From the NCBI GenBank assembly GCA_040220875.1, contig JAVJVX010000009.1, positions 310,001-374,000 of the forward strand: 64,000 nt of DNA, in the 5' to 3' direction. This document shows, in pieces, positions 19,923-29,566 of this stretch (position 1 is the stretch's first letter; each line of letters begins with the position of its first letter). The position numbers were made by a program, and so were the translations under genes. Below the pieces are notes generated by a model. It was not told the DNA's origin and made no database searches. It saw only the letters and a program-made list of their open reading frames with translations. Source of the stretch: Alphaproteobacteria bacterium. Its GTDB lineage: Bacteria > Pseudomonadota > Alphaproteobacteria > JAVJVX01.

Positions 19923-21217
19923 CCGACACGGCGACAAGGGACGAAACCCGGGAAGCGGCGAACGCCAGGGCCTTTTCCCGCATGACGGGAGCGGAACCGG
20001 TCCTGCGGGACATCCGCCCGGCGATAGACGCCCTGCCCGGCATGAGCCCCGATCTGATCCTGACCTCGGGCCCCGCCATGCCCTTCGAGGAATATTCGGG
20101 TGGACAGCGCGAAGCCCTGATCGGTGGCGCGCTTTACGAGGGTCTGGCGGGAGACCGGCAACAGGCCATCGAACGGTTGCGGGCCGGCACCATCCGAATT
20201 GGCGGGTGCCACGAATATGGAGCCGTCGGCTCACTGGCGGGGATTTACACCGCCTCGATGCCGGTTTTCGTGGTCGAGAACACGAGCCGCGGGAATATCG
20301 GGTTCTGCAATATCTATGAAGGCACCGATCCCGAACGCCTCAATTATGGTGTGTACAACGAGAAAATCCACCGGCGCCTCAAATACATCGCCGATGTCGT
20401 AAGCCCCGCCATCGCCCGGGCTGTGCGCGATACGGGCGGCATCCCCCTCAAGCCCCTGATGGTTCGCGCACTTCATATGGGCGACGAACTGCACAGCCGG
20501 AACACCGCGGCGGCGCTTCTCTTTCTGCGTGAACTGGTTCCCGCATTTCTGAGGCGCGCCAGAAACGGCGACAATGACATAGACGCCGCCGTCCAGGCGA
20601 TGACCGAAGACCACTATTTTTTCCTGCGCCTGTCCATGGCCGCCGCGAAAGTCGCCGCCGATGCCGCTCACAATGTGGGTGGTTCCAGCCTGGTGACGGG
20701 GATGGCCTTCAACTGCCGGGGCTTTGCAATCCGTGTCAGCGGGCTGGGCGATTTATGGTACACGGGCCCGCATGCCGATGTGTCCGCACGCCTCTTCGAC
20801 GGGTTCTCCGAGGCCGATATCACTTGGATGGGCGGGGAAAGCCCAATAACCGAGACGATCGGGCTGGGCGGCTTTGCACAGGCCGCGGCGTTTCCGCTGC
20901 AACGCTATCAAGGAGGCTCGGCGCAAAAGATGATCGAGCGTAACCTGGCTCTCTACCGGATAACCGAGGGCGAGAACCCCGATTTTCGAATCCCGGCGCT
21001 GGATTATCGCGGCACTCCGACGGGGATCGACATTTTCCGGGTCATCGAGACCGGAATCCAGCCGGTCATGGATATCGGCATTGCCGGCAGGAACGGGGGG
21101 CAGATCGGCGCCGGAATTGTGCGAGCCCCCCTCGACTGCTTCAAAGCCGCCGTTGACGATTTTCGCCACCAAATAAGCAACTCTGTCTTGCGTGAGTCGA
21201 ACCCGGAGGAAGGTTGA
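19919..21217 (+). CDS. DUF1116 protein, YlbE/AllG-like
   Basis: The 432-residue protein matches DUF1116 (GPAMPFEEYSGGQREALIGG, GCHEYGAVGSLAGIYTASMP, GMAFNCRGFAIRVSG, PIGTGI-type end block). Escherichia coli YlbE is in this family and has been assigned with FdrA and a DUF2877 protein to an oxamate carbamoyltransferase of allantoin breakdown. Neither fdrA nor a DUF2877 gene nor a carbamate kinase is visible here, so the same reaction cannot be assumed. It is coupled at both ends: ATGA overlap with the ligase and TGATG with the next Rieske gene. A role in handling an acyl-amide or carbamoyl intermediate of the same pathway is an inference. Confidence 0.75.
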   Translation: MTDTATRDETREAANARAFSRMTGAEPVLRDIRPAIDALPGMSPDLILTSGPAMPFEEYSGGQREALIGGALYEGLAGDRQQAIERLRAGTIRIGGCHEYGAVGSLAGIYTASMPVFVVENTSRGNIGFCNIYEGTDPERLNYGVYNEKIHRRLKYIADVVSPAIARAVRDTGGIPLKPLMVRALHMGDELHSRNTAAALLFLRELVPAFLRRARNGDNDIDAAVQAMTEDHYFFLRLSMAAAKVAADAAHNVGGSSLVTGMAFNCRGFAIRVSGLGDLWYTGPHADVSARLFDGFSEADITWMGGESPITETIGLGGFAQAAAFPLQRYQGGSAQKMIERNLALYRITEGENPDFRIPALDYRGTPTGIDIFRVIETGIQPVMDIGIAGRNGGQIGAGIVRAPLDCFKAAVDDFRHQISNSVLRESNPEEG

Positions 21218-22371
21218 TGATTCGACAGGAAAACGCCAACGCCTCGTGCGACGAAATCGCTGCCACAAGGCGGCCGCTGGACCGGGCGCGCCACTTGCCG
21301 GGCCGGATTTACGCGGCGGAGGAAATCTACGAGCAGGAGAAACGGGAGATTTTCCTCAAGGACTGGCTCTGTGTCGGGCGTGTGGAAGAAGCCCCGGATC
21401 CCGGTAGCTATTTTACTTTCGATGTGCTGGGCGAGCCTATTCTGATTTCTCGCGGGGCCGACAGTGTTCTGCGAGGTTTCTTCAATACCTGCGCGCATCG
21501 GGGCGTGACCGTGGCCACCGAGTCGGGCGCGGCCAAGGCTTTCAGCTGCCCCTATCACGGTTGGACCTACGGACTTGATGGCAGGCTGCTCCATGCCCCC
21601 CACATGGAGGGCGTGCCGGGCTTCGATCCGGCGCAATGCGGCTTGCGGCCCGTGCGTCTCGATACCTGGCAGGGCTGGGTTTTCGTCAATCTCGGGGACG
21701 AGCCAGCCGATCTGACCGATTTTCTAGGCACCGCCGCCGAGCGCCTGGCTTTCGTGCATGCCGAGGATTGCCGCTTGGCCAATAAATGGACTTTCGAGTT
21801 GCCGTGTAACTGGAAGCTTGGCGTGGAAAATTTCCAGGATGTCTACCATCTGCGGGTGCTTCATGCCGATACATTTGGCAGCGCCGTGGATGTCGACAAC
21901 TACGTGCCGGAATTATTGGAGAGGGGAAATTTCTTCACTTTCCACCAGGGCGCTCCACTGACGCCGACCGGCGAAACGCTGTTCGCCGGGTTGCCATGCT
22001 GGGCAGGCCAGCCGCCCTCGTCGTCGTGCATCGCACACATCTCGCCAAATATCATGCTGTTCTGCCGTTATGACAGCGTGTTCATATGGATTTGCTGGCC
22101 CCTTGGCCCGAACCGCACGCAAATCACCTTCTACACGACCTTTCACAAGACGCATTTCGATGACCCCGACTTCGCGCGCAAGGCAAAGGTCTACGCCGAC
22201 TTTGAACAAATTATCGCGAGCGAGGACCAGGCCATGATCTCCGCGCTGCAGCGCGCGATGACCTCGAATGCCTATCGCGCGGGCCGGATGTCGCCCTACG
22301 AGCACACGATCCACCACATGATGAACCACTATCTGGACCGCATGGGCCTGATCGACGATGGGAGGATATAG
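21217..22371 (+). CDS. Rieske non-heme iron oxygenase, alpha subunit
   Basis: The 384-residue oxygenase carries CAHRG ... CPYHGW (Rieske cluster) and ENFQDVYHLRVLH (bridging Asp, two His of the catalytic iron). Overall it resembles the oxygenases at 43075-44274 and 60701-61855 (shared RHLPG, EIYE.E...IFLKDWLCVGRVEE, and LDTW.G.VF.N), so the three form one subfamily on this window. The ATG at 21217 overlaps the previous stop (TGATG) and follows GGAGGAAGG; a TTG three bases earlier is the alternative. It is the last gene of the coupled four-gene operon. The substrate is unknown. Confidence 0.9.
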   Translation: MIRQENANASCDEIAATRRPLDRARHLPGRIYAAEEIYEQEKREIFLKDWLCVGRVEEAPDPGSYFTFDVLGEPILISRGADSVLRGFFNTCAHRGVTVATESGAAKAFSCPYHGWTYGLDGRLLHAPHMEGVPGFDPAQCGLRPVRLDTWQGWVFVNLGDEPADLTDFLGTAAERLAFVHAEDCRLANKWTFELPCNWKLGVENFQDVYHLRVLHADTFGSAVDVDNYVPELLERGNFFTFHQGAPLTPTGETLFAGLPCWAGQPPSSSCIAHISPNIMLFCRYDSVFIWICWPLGPNRTQITFYTTFHKTHFDDPDFARKAKVYADFEQIIASEDQAMISALQRAMTSNAYRAGRMSPYEHTIHHMMNHYLDRMGLIDDGRI

Positions 22372-22398
22372 GGAGTTTCCGGCCCCGTACGGGCACTA

Positions 22399-22416
22399 CA
22401 CCCCCCTTTTAGGGTG
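22399..22416. promoter_or_regulatory. CACCC-N8-GGGTG dyad, site 1
   Basis: Perfect inverted repeat CACCC, eight bases, GGGTG, located 184 bp upstream of the DUF1329 gene at 22601 and just after the Rieske operon. The left flank (CTACACCCCCC) is shared with site 2 at 32414. The spacing and position suit an activator site; LAL regulators are the candidate binders. Confidence 0.5.
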
Positions 22417-22600
22417 GCGCGCCCCTCACCTAAGTAGCTCAGGATATAACCTTAAAGACCGGGGAAGCGTTGAAAATCTGGGGAATCTGAGGGCCGGCGA
22501 AGGGATACACGGTCGAGCCGGGTGGAACGGCCGATGCGACCGCCCGGCGGACCGAGGCACTCGCGACACGATCCCGGTAATTTGCGAGAGGAGTTGGAAT

Positions 22601-23929
22601 ATGAAGAAATACGAGCTTGGCGTGAGAGAGTTTCTCACGAAAACCTGGCTGATCGCGGCCCTGTGCCTCCCAGCCGGTGTCGCGCAAGCCGAATCCAAGG
22701 CAGGGCAGGAGGTACCGCCCGGAACCATCATCGATGCGAGCACATACGATGACCTGAAAGACGCGCTGTTCGAGGGCAAGCGGATCGGCGACATGATCCT
22801 TTCCCAAAAGGAGTTCCAAATCCGGAACGAAGGGGCGCGGATGGAACTGGTCGCGACGCAGGCCAACGACAACGACTACCGCGTTATGCAGGCCACCGAG
22901 CGCTATAAGGGGACGGCCAAGGTCGACCCCAACACCTACGACATCATGGATTATCAGTCGGGAATCCCCTTCCCCGAGATCGCCGAGAATGATCCGGCGG
23001 GCGGCGCAAAGGCAATCTGGAACCTGGTTTACGGATCCCGGACCGGCGATTCATTTCATCAGGTCATCAATTTCGTCTTTGTCGACGCCGATATCGGGGT
23101 GGAACGCATCCAGAAATGGTGGATGCGTCGCTATCATATGCTGACACGCGTCGGCGCCAACGCCCCGATGGAAGGCGATGGCAGTATCTTCCACCGGACA
23201 CTCCTGACAGCTCAGCACCCGCAGGACGTGAGGGGTATCGGGACCTTCACCATCCGCTACTCGGACGGCCGGCTCGATGATACCTGGGCCTATATCCGGA
23301 CAGTCCGCCGGGTGCGTCGTCTGTCGGGCGGTGCCTGGGTGGATACGATCGGCGGAACCGACGAAATCCAGGACGACATCTTCCACTTCAATGCCTATCC
23401 CGGCTGGTACAAGAATCTCGAGATCAAGGGCAAGCGCTGGGTCCTGGCACCCGCCTACAGCCGGCATCCCGGCCACGAGGATGACGGGCTGGACGCCGGG
23501 GATTACCCGGGAATCGTCTCGGATCATGCACCCTATTGGGCCCGGCAGGACGTCTACCAGCCGCGCGAGGTCTGGATTGTCGAGTGCATCCCGCCCGAAA
23601 TCCATCCCTACAGCAAGAAGATCCTCTACATCCAGACCGACAACTGGTACCCGCAAATCATGGATGCCTGGGACAAGAAGGGCGAATATTGGAAATGGTC
23701 CGATATCGGCTGGTTCCCGGCTCCCGTGCAGGACGGGTTCATCGATCCGGAGTCCGGCAAGGTGGATATCATGATGGCGCCGGGCTGGGCCAGCTTCATC
23801 GACTACCAGCGCCGCCACGCGACGCACACGGTGCTTGGCGGAAAGAACGGGACGGAAACCTACTCTTACGTCCCCGGCGCCCAGGCGTCTGACTATTCGC
23901 TGACCGCGCTGGAAGAAGGCGGCCGCTAA
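22601..23929 (+). CDS. DUF1329 family exported protein, first copy
   Basis: The 442-residue protein starts with a Sec signal peptide (MKKYEL..., LIAALCLPAGVAQA) and matches DUF1329 (PF07044). Diagnostic stretches are SGIPFPEI, TIRYSDGRLDDTWAYIRT, TVRRVRRLSGGAW and PYSKKILYIQ, which recur in the two copies at 51266 and 59292. The family is predicted to be periplasmic or outer-membrane associated with a LolB-like fold and is often found beside DUF1302 porins in catabolic clusters of hydrophobic substrates; its function is unproven. The ATG at 22601 follows GAGAGGAG. It lies 229 bp after the Rieske operon with its own upstream dyad, and ends at a strong terminator. Confidence 0.85.
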   Translation: MKKYELGVREFLTKTWLIAALCLPAGVAQAESKAGQEVPPGTIIDASTYDDLKDALFEGKRIGDMILSQKEFQIRNEGARMELVATQANDNDYRVMQATERYKGTAKVDPNTYDIMDYQSGIPFPEIAENDPAGGAKAIWNLVYGSRTGDSFHQVINFVFVDADIGVERIQKWWMRRYHMLTRVGANAPMEGDGSIFHRTLLTAQHPQDVRGIGTFTIRYSDGRLDDTWAYIRTVRRVRRLSGGAWVDTIGGTDEIQDDIFHFNAYPGWYKNLEIKGKRWVLAPAYSRHPGHEDDGLDAGDYPGIVSDHAPYWARQDVYQPREVWIVECIPPEIHPYSKKILYIQTDNWYPQIMDAWDKKGEYWKWSDIGWFPAPVQDGFIDPESGKVDIMMAPGWASFIDYQRRHATHTVLGGKNGTETYSYVPGAQASDYSLTALEEGGR

Positions 23930-23966
23930 ACCGACGACCGCCTGGCGGATGTGAAATCACGAGAAA

Positions 23967-23997
23967 CGGGGCTCTCGGTCGAGAGCCCCGTTTTTTT
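23967..23997 (+). terminator. Rho-independent terminator after DUF1329 gene
   Basis: A ten-base perfect stem (CGGGGCTCTC / GAGAGCCCCG) with a four-base GGTC loop is followed by seven T residues. It ends transcription of the 17.3-23.9 kb genes, just before the convergent amidase gene. Confidence 0.93.
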
Positions 23998-24017
23998 CCG
24001 CCGCCTCTACTTGGCTC

Positions 24018-25457
24018 TTACGGTTGCGCCGGGTAGCGGTGCGCCCAGGGGCGCGCAGTCTCCAACTGGCCCGCCAGTTGAAGCAACGCACGCTCACTCC
24101 CGATATTCCCGCCCAGTTGAATGCCCACAGGCCGATCATCCTCCGTCCAGTAGAGCGGCAGCGACATCGCCGCCCCGCCCGTGGCGTTAAATGGCCCGCA
24201 AAACGGCGCCAGAGCGAAGAGGCCATCCTTGAGATAACTCAGCGCATCGAGTCCCGGGACGTTCTGATTGATCCGGCCAATCTCGGGCGCAGGTTCCGAG
24301 AGCGTCGGTGTCAGCAGAAAATCGTAATCGGCAAAAAATCGGCCGTAATCCCGCGAAATCGTATTGAGCGTCATTTCAGCCGCGACCGCCCGCGTCGCCG
24401 GAAGGCGCAGGCCCGTTTCGATGGCTGACAATGTGACGGGCTCCACCGTATCGGGGCCGATTTCACGGCCGGTCGCGCCGGCCACCGCTTTGGCCACGAA
24501 GGCCATGAATATCACCATTTCGACGAACCAGGCATCGACGAAGGCATCCGCATCGAGAGGCGGATGGGCCTCGTCAACGTGGTGGCCGAGGTCCTCCAGA
24601 AGTTGCGCCGCTTCCCGGACGGCCTGACGGCAGGCCGGGTCCACCTTGAACGCGCCGTTAAAGTCCTCACTGACGGCAATTCTCAATGCCTTTGGCTTCT
24701 CGCCGACTGCGGCCCGAAAACTCCCCTCCGGCGCCGGCAGCCAATAGGGCGCCCCGATATCGGGGCCCGACGTCGCATCCAGAAGCGCCGCACTGTCCCG
24801 CACTGTGCGTGAAACAACATGTTCCACCGGCAGCCCGGCCATGGAGGTTCCGAGACCCGGGCCGAGCGGCACGCGTCCCCGGCTGGGCTTGAGTCCGAAC
24901 AGGCCGCAACAGGCGGCCGGGATGCGGATGGATCCGCCCCCGTCATTGGCGTGCGCCACCGGCACGATACCCGCCGCCACGGCGGCCGCAGATCCGCCAC
25001 TGGACCCGCCAGGGCTTCGATCGAGCGCCCAGGGATTGCGCGTGGGTTCGCCATATGCAACCGCCTCGCAATGCCCGCCGAAGCCGAATTCGGGGGTGCT
25101 TGTCTTGGCGAAGGTCACGAGGCCGGCCCGGCGATAGCGGGCCATAAGCTCGCTGTCCCGGTCCGGCGCGAAGCTCGCCATGAGACGCGACCCGGCCTTG
25201 GTTGGCTCGTCCTTGAGGCTGATGACGAAATCCTTGACGAGGAAGGGAACGCCCGTGAAAGGCCCCTCGAGCAGGCCTGCGTCGATCGCAGCCGCAGCGC
25301 TGTCCGCCATATCGTGCACAAGGGCATGGATACTGGGTTCAACCTCTGCCGCCCGCGCGCGCGCGGCCGCAAGAAGCTCGGCCGGCCGGACCGATTTTTG
25401 CCGCACCAAATCGGCCAGAGCCAACGCATCAAGTTTGACGTATTCCCCGGTTTTCAT
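24018..25457 (-). CDS. Amidase signature family hydrolase
   Basis: The 479-residue enzyme belongs to the amidase signature family, which hydrolyses carboxamides. The Ser-cisSer-Lys triad is visible: Lys in GVPFLVKDF, cisSer in [17 protein letters not shown] and the nucleophile in [10 protein letters not shown]. The ATG at 25457 has GGAGG eight bases upstream; the frame continues further upstream without protein-like sequence. It is the last gene of a minus-strand operon: Rieske alpha, beta, N-acetyltransferase, amidase. A pathway with an amine oxygenase, an acetylating enzyme and an amidase suggests acylation and deacylation of an aromatic amine or amide, but the substrate is not known. Confidence 0.9.
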   Translation of the reverse strand: MKTGEYVKLDALALADLVRQKSVRPAELLAAARARAAEVEPSIHALVHDMADSAAAAIDAGLLEGPFTGVPFLVKDFVISLKDEPTKAGSRLMASFAPDRDSELMARYRRAGLVTFAKTSTPEFGFGGHCEAVAYGEPTRNPWALDRSPGGSSGGSAAAVAAGIVPVAHANDGGGSIRIPAACCGLFGLKPSRGRVPLGPGLGTSMAGLPVEHVVSRTVRDSAALLDATSGPDIGAPYWLPAPEGSFRAAVGEKPKALRIAVSEDFNGAFKVDPACRQAVREAAQLLEDLGHHVDEAHPPLDADAFVDAWFVEMVIFMAFVAKAVAGATGREIGPDTVEPVTLSAIETGLRLPATRAVAAEMTLNTISRDYGRFFADYDFLLTPTLSEPAPEIGRINQNVPGLDALSYLKDGLFALAPFCGPFNATGGAAMSLPLYWTEDDRPVGIQLGGNIGSERALLQLAGQLETARPWAHRYPAQP

Positions 25458-25506
25458 GCTGTCATCCTCCCCGATGCCGGCCTGCGCCTTGCGTGGCCAG
25501 TCCCGC

Positions 25507-26352
25507 TCAACTGCCCGCCTGGTCCTCAGGCAGCCTTTCGATAATCTCATCCGACAGCCGGAAGATATCACGCAATAATGCGTCGCGGTCCTTCCCGGCG
25601 GTTCTCGTTCTTGCGGTATCGTCCGGGGAGACGACCGTGTACTCACCCTGAAAAATCGAGTGAATTTCATCCCCGCGGTTGGTCACGATGTAAAGACTTT
25701 GGTTAAACGCACTGTTCGTCCCGCCGGTCAAGGCGTAGCGCTCTCGAAAAACCTCGGCCGTCGTGGGATCAAACTCCGGCATTGAGCCGAACCGGAATAC
25801 GGTGTCGCGTTTTGCCGGAAAACGCCAATCGACGATGAAGCGGCCGTCTTCATATTCGGCCTCAAGGCGCAGGGATGGTACTTTTTCAACCACGGTTCGA
25901 TTTTCCGGATCCAGCGGTAGCGGCACTTCGGACAGCATGAAGGGATCCACCAGATACGGCTGCCCCTCGAGGCGAACCACCACAGTCCCGTGGCTTGGTG
26001 CCGGAATTTGCGGGAAGTCCAGCATCGCGCCTGCCATCCGATACGATTCAAAACCCAGCGCAGCAAGAAGAACCTGGAACGCCTCGCTCACCGGCCAACA
26101 GGTGCCGCCCGTCCCATGGGCAAGAAAATTCTCGAAAAAGGATTGGCTGGTGCCAAGCGGCAAGGGCCCGTGTTCTCCTTCCGAAATATGGATGCGCTTC
26201 TGCACCGAATCGAAGGGAACGTGCTGACACCACGCTGTATAGACTTTTTCCAGGTTTTCCAGATCGGGCTCGGTATGCGACCCGAGTTCAAGGCGATCCG
26301 CGACTCGCCGGATCAGTTCTTCGGAAACAGCCGGAGAAGACGTCTCGGACAT
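25507..26352 (-). CDS. Arylamine N-acetyltransferase family protein
   Basis: The 281-residue length and the Cys-His-Asp triad fit the NAT family, which moves an acetyl group from acetyl-CoA to arylamines, arylhydrazines or N-hydroxyarylamines. Cys lies in HGTGGTCWPVSEAF (about residue 85), His in APSHGTVVVRL and Asp in PYLVDPF. The sequence departs from the usual RGGYCFE and WLVDVGFG contexts, so it is a divergent member, and a related acyl-transfer or amide-forming role is possible. It sits between the Rieske beta subunit gene (37 bp upstream) and the amidase (49 bp downstream) in one operon. Confidence 0.8.
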   Translation of the reverse strand: MSETSSPAVSEELIRRVADRLELGSHTEPDLENLEKVYTAWCQHVPFDSVQKRIHISEGEHGPLPLGTSQSFFENFLAHGTGGTCWPVSEAFQVLLAALGFESYRMAGAMLDFPQIPAPSHGTVVVRLEGQPYLVDPFMLSEVPLPLDPENRTVVEKVPSLRLEAEYEDGRFIVDWRFPAKRDTVFRFGSMPEFDPTTAEVFRERYALTGGTNSAFNQSLYIVTNRGDEIHSIFQGEYTVVSPDDTARTRTAGKDRDALLRDIFRLSDEIIERLPEDQAGS

Positions 26353-26389
26353 GGCAATGGTTCTGGTCGGACTTGGGAAGGGGAGCGCC

Positions 26390-26986
26390 CTAGAAGATGA
26401 AGCTCACGTTGGGCAGGATTTCATCGGCATTCAAGAGGATAATGCGCTTCTGGCAGATTACGAAGGATCCCGCCGCCGGGCGCAGCACATGCTCGTAAAT
26501 GCCATGATGACGCGTGATCTCGCTGTTTCGCAATTCCGCGACCTGAAATGATGCTCGCGAAATGAAATCCCCCGTCTCGGGGCCGTAATGCCAGACCTCC
26601 ACCGACGACAGGCTGCGCTGCGTCCGCGAGGGGGGCTCCTGGGAATAAGCATATCCGGTGCGAAGGCGCGCGATCCGGTCAAGCAGTCGGCGCCGGTCAT
26701 CAAGCGTTACCGAGACTGTTTTGCCGGCGGCGTCCGGCGGATAGCTCGATGGCACCCAGTAAAGGCACCGGTCATCCATTAATTCCAGCCACTCCTCGAA
26801 ACGTTGCTCGTCAAGAAGTCGGCCCTCGAAGGCGAGGAAGTTGGCAATTTCCTCGCGCATCTCCTGTGCATCGGGGCGACCCCGGCCACGCGTGTGGTGC
26901 TCGTCCAGCTCCTGATAGAAGCGGTCGTTGATATAGACCGAAGGGGGCGCTTCTTCGAGGATGCCCGTCAATGCCCGTCGCGTCAT
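26390..26986 (-). CDS. Ring-hydroxylating dioxygenase beta subunit
   Basis: The 198-residue protein has the cystatin-like NTF2 fold typical of small subunits (EIANFLAFEGRLLDEQRFEEW, LMDDRCLYWVP, RLRTGYAYSQEPPSRTQRSLS, GDFISRASFQV). It forms a structural alpha3-beta3 complex with the alpha subunit and holds no metal. The ATG at 26986 overlaps the alpha stop as ATGA, which fixes the start. It resembles the beta subunit at 42031-42579 in general layout. The beta subunit shows this is a true ring-hydroxylating type enzyme, unlike the alpha-only oxygenases nearby. Confidence 0.9.
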   Translation of the reverse strand: MTRRALTGILEEAPPSVYINDRFYQELDEHHTRGRGRPDAQEMREEIANFLAFEGRLLDEQRFEEWLELMDDRCLYWVPSSYPPDAAGKTVSVTLDDRRRLLDRIARLRTGYAYSQEPPSRTQRSLSSVEVWHYGPETGDFISRASFQVAELRNSEITRHHGIYEHVLRPAAGSFVICQKRIILLNADEILPNVSFIF

Positions 26987-28323
26987 GCCGCCTCTCCCAC
27001 TCCCGGCAGAGGCCTGTTCATCAGCCTCTTCCACTCCCGATAATAGCCCCGCATGCCCGTATCACTGGTGACCTTGCCCCAGATAAGCCCCGCGTCGGGC
27101 TCCGGGCGGTCCGTCTCCAGCCCGCGGCTCATATCGACCCATTCAGCCTCGGGAATGGAAAGCCCCACCTGAATCTGCTCCCAGTTCTCGATGTCGTCCG
27201 ACTCGCCGAGATTGGGGAAGTCTTCGGCAATGCGGACACGGATGGCGTTGATTTCCTGCGGCACGCCCTCGAGAGTGGTGGCGTGCCAGATCATCGCGAA
27301 ACTGTGGGGTGACAACGGTTCGATCACGACAAGCTGATTACCGATCGTCATCAGATTGGGAAAGATATTCAGGTTCATCCCCGGTCCGGGGGCCTCCTCC
27401 AGCAGGCGGCGGGCCTCTTCGGCGCCATATTCCTCGATGAGCTGGGCCTCGTAGGCATCGCCACCGGGCGTCGGGCGGGCGCGCTTCCACAGGCTGCCCA
27501 TGCCGGGAAACTGGTCCAGGAAAGTATGTCCGTTGCCAAGCGAGACCTGATACATGTCCGTGTCGTCCGGCTCGCCATTGAAGTGCGACAGCGACTTGCC
27601 CTGGCCGTAGCGCCGCTCCGACATCATCAGAACGGATCGGTGCGAGGTTTCCGGATGATAACCATCGGTGGAATTGTCCCAGACGGTTTTCCAGTTGGCC
27701 TTGACGAGCATCCGGTGTTGACCGTTGCGCAATTTGAGCCTGCCGTCGCGGGATCTGTCTATGAACCGGTCGAGATAGGGACGCGCATTGCCCAGATATG
27801 TCTCCAGCGGCGGTACATCGGAAGAGAGGGAGGCGAAGATCAGCCCCCTGTAAGAATCGACGACAGCAGCCTTCCTGAGATTGTAATCGGAAAGTTTGAA
27901 TGACGAGCCGTACCCCGAAACCATCGGTACGCCCTTCAACTCCCCTTTCAGATCGAACGTCCAGCCATGATAGGGGCAGAGAAAGTTTTTCGCCGATCCG
28001 TAAGGAGCACGGCACAAGCGCGTGCCCCGGTGGCTGCACCGGTTGAACAGAACCGCGAAGGACCCGTCCGGCACATGGGTCAGGATGACAGGGCGCGTCC
28101 CCATGGTAGTCGTCTTGTAATCGCCAGGCTCCGGGATTTCGCTTTCGTGGCCCACATAAACCCAGTTCGCACCAAAGATTTTCAGGTTCTCCTCGCGGAA
28201 GACCTCGGGGTCGACATAGAGGCGGCGATGGACCTTGGAGTCCCGGACATAGTCGTCCCATCGTCCAGTGTTTGATATCGCCCCCGGATAAGGCTGGGCC
28301 ATGTGATTGTCTGAAGTGGTCAT
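26983..28323 (-). CDS. Ring-hydroxylating dioxygenase alpha subunit (Rieske)
   Basis: The 446-residue large subunit has the Rieske motif CSHRG ... CPYHGW and an iron site DGYHPETSH with bridging Asp and H-X4-H. It pairs with the beta subunit encoded next and would dihydroxylate an aromatic ring or hydroxylate an aromatic amine. The ATG at 28323 has a poor ribosome-binding site; the Met at 28302 is an alternative. Divergent from it is a LysR gene at 28516, the likely regulator. Neither a ferredoxin nor a reductase is encoded in the operon, so electrons must come from elsewhere. Confidence 0.92.
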   Translation of the reverse strand: MTTSDNHMAQPYPGAISNTGRWDDYVRDSKVHRRLYVDPEVFREENLKIFGANWVYVGHESEIPEPGDYKTTTMGTRPVILTHVPDGSFAVLFNRCSHRGTRLCRAPYGSAKNFLCPYHGWTFDLKGELKGVPMVSGYGSSFKLSDYNLRKAAVVDSYRGLIFASLSSDVPPLETYLGNARPYLDRFIDRSRDGRLKLRNGQHRMLVKANWKTVWDNSTDGYHPETSHRSVLMMSERRYGQGKSLSHFNGEPDDTDMYQVSLGNGHTFLDQFPGMGSLWKRARPTPGGDAYEAQLIEEYGAEEARRLLEEAPGPGMNLNIFPNLMTIGNQLVVIEPLSPHSFAMIWHATTLEGVPQEINAIRVRIAEDFPNLGESDDIENWEQIQVGLSIPEAEWVDMSRGLETDRPEPDAGLIWGKVTSDTGMRGYYREWKRLMNRPLPGVGEAA

Positions 28324-28515
28324 CGGTTCATATCAAGCTGGCTCACGCCTGGCGCCAGTCCCTAAAACATACCGCCCGGCGATGGCACGCTGCGCGTATC
28401 CTTGGCCGGGCAAATGAGCGCGGCCGTTTCCGGCTGGCTTCGGTCGGTACCCTAGCGGGTTTTACCTATGCATTAATCCTTCAATTGTGCAGGACTGGTA
28501 TGTAAGATTGCATGG

Positions 28516-29436
28516 ATGGATCGTTGGGACGACATTCGATTTTTTATCGAAGTGGTGCGAAGTGGCAATCTCACCGCCGCCGCCCGCCAACTCGGCGTCG
28601 ATCAATCCACTGTCAGTCGACGGATCGCGAGTCTCGAGAAATCTCTCAAGGCCCAGCTTTTTGAACGGGGCGCCCGGGGGCTGGAGCTGACCCATGCCGG
28701 CCGCGACCTTCTCGATCTCGGCATGCAGATGGAGGAGCGCGCCCACAGCATCCAGCGCCGCGCGCTGGGTCAGGATTCTCAGCTTGCCGGCCATGTGCGT
28801 CTGACCATGGTCCTGACCCTGGCCAGCCACTTCCTCATCCCGCACATTGCGCGCTTCCATCGGGCCTATCCGGGAATCACCCTGGATATTCTGGCCGACA
28901 ACCGGACCCTCGACCTGGCCCGTCTCGAGGCGGAAATGGCGGTGCGCCTGGCCCGGCCGACAAAGGGGGCGGATCTCATCACGCGCAAGCTGGGGACCAT
29001 GGCTTTTGGTGTCTACGGCGCCGCCGACTGGGACCGCCTCACGAGGACAGACTCTCTCGAGGCCCTCGAGGAGGTTCCGATCCTCGCCTATGACGAATCG
29101 ACCTTCGACTTGCCCGAGCTGCTCTGGCTCGAGGAAGCCCTTCGCTCGCCCAAAGTCGAGTTTCGCAGCAACAGCCTTCTGACGCTGGCTGCAGCCACCC
29201 GCGAGAAGCTGGGGGTGGCCGTCCTGCCCTGCTTCCTGGGCGACGGGACGGCCGGTCTACGGCGCCTGCCCCTGCCGGCATCCATACCCGAGCGCGAGAT
29301 CTGGCTTGTTCGTCACCCCGATTTCCGGGCCGTCGCCAGAATTCAGGCCGTCTCCGAGTTCCTGATCCGAACCTTCCACAACGAGCAGGACAGCCTGCTC
29401 GGCCGGGGCCCCGGCCGGACAGACGAAATGGCCTGA
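28516..29436 (+). CDS. LysR-family transcriptional regulator
   Basis: The 306-residue protein has an N-terminal winged helix-turn-helix (FFIEVVRSGNLTAAARQLGV, QSTVSRRIASLEKSL) and a periplasmic-binding-like effector domain ending near ILIRTF. LysR proteins often control a divergent operon, here the Rieske alpha/beta-NAT-amidase operon starting at 28323, with the shared 192-bp gap holding the promoters. An ATG four bases upstream is out of frame. The next gene on the same strand, a Rieske oxygenase at 29567, could also be a target. The inducer is not predictable. Confidence 0.9.
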   Translation: MDRWDDIRFFIEVVRSGNLTAAARQLGVDQSTVSRRIASLEKSLKAQLFERGARGLELTHAGRDLLDLGMQMEERAHSIQRRALGQDSQLAGHVRLTMVLTLASHFLIPHIARFHRAYPGITLDILADNRTLDLARLEAEMAVRLARPTKGADLITRKLGTMAFGVYGAADWDRLTRTDSLEALEEVPILAYDESTFDLPELLWLEEALRSPKVEFRSNSLLTLAAATREKLGVAVLPCFLGDGTAGLRRLPLPASIPEREIWLVRHPDFRAVARIQAVSEFLIRTFHNEQDSLLGRGPGRTDEMA

Positions 29437-29566
29437 TCGGCGCGGGATCGCTTGCACTGCATAGCCACTATGTAGAAATGCATTTGATAGGGCTGGCTGA
29501 TTCGGAGGGAAGGACTTAGCGTTTGACTCTACCAGCCTGACTGCTGGCAGATTTCGGGAGGGAACC

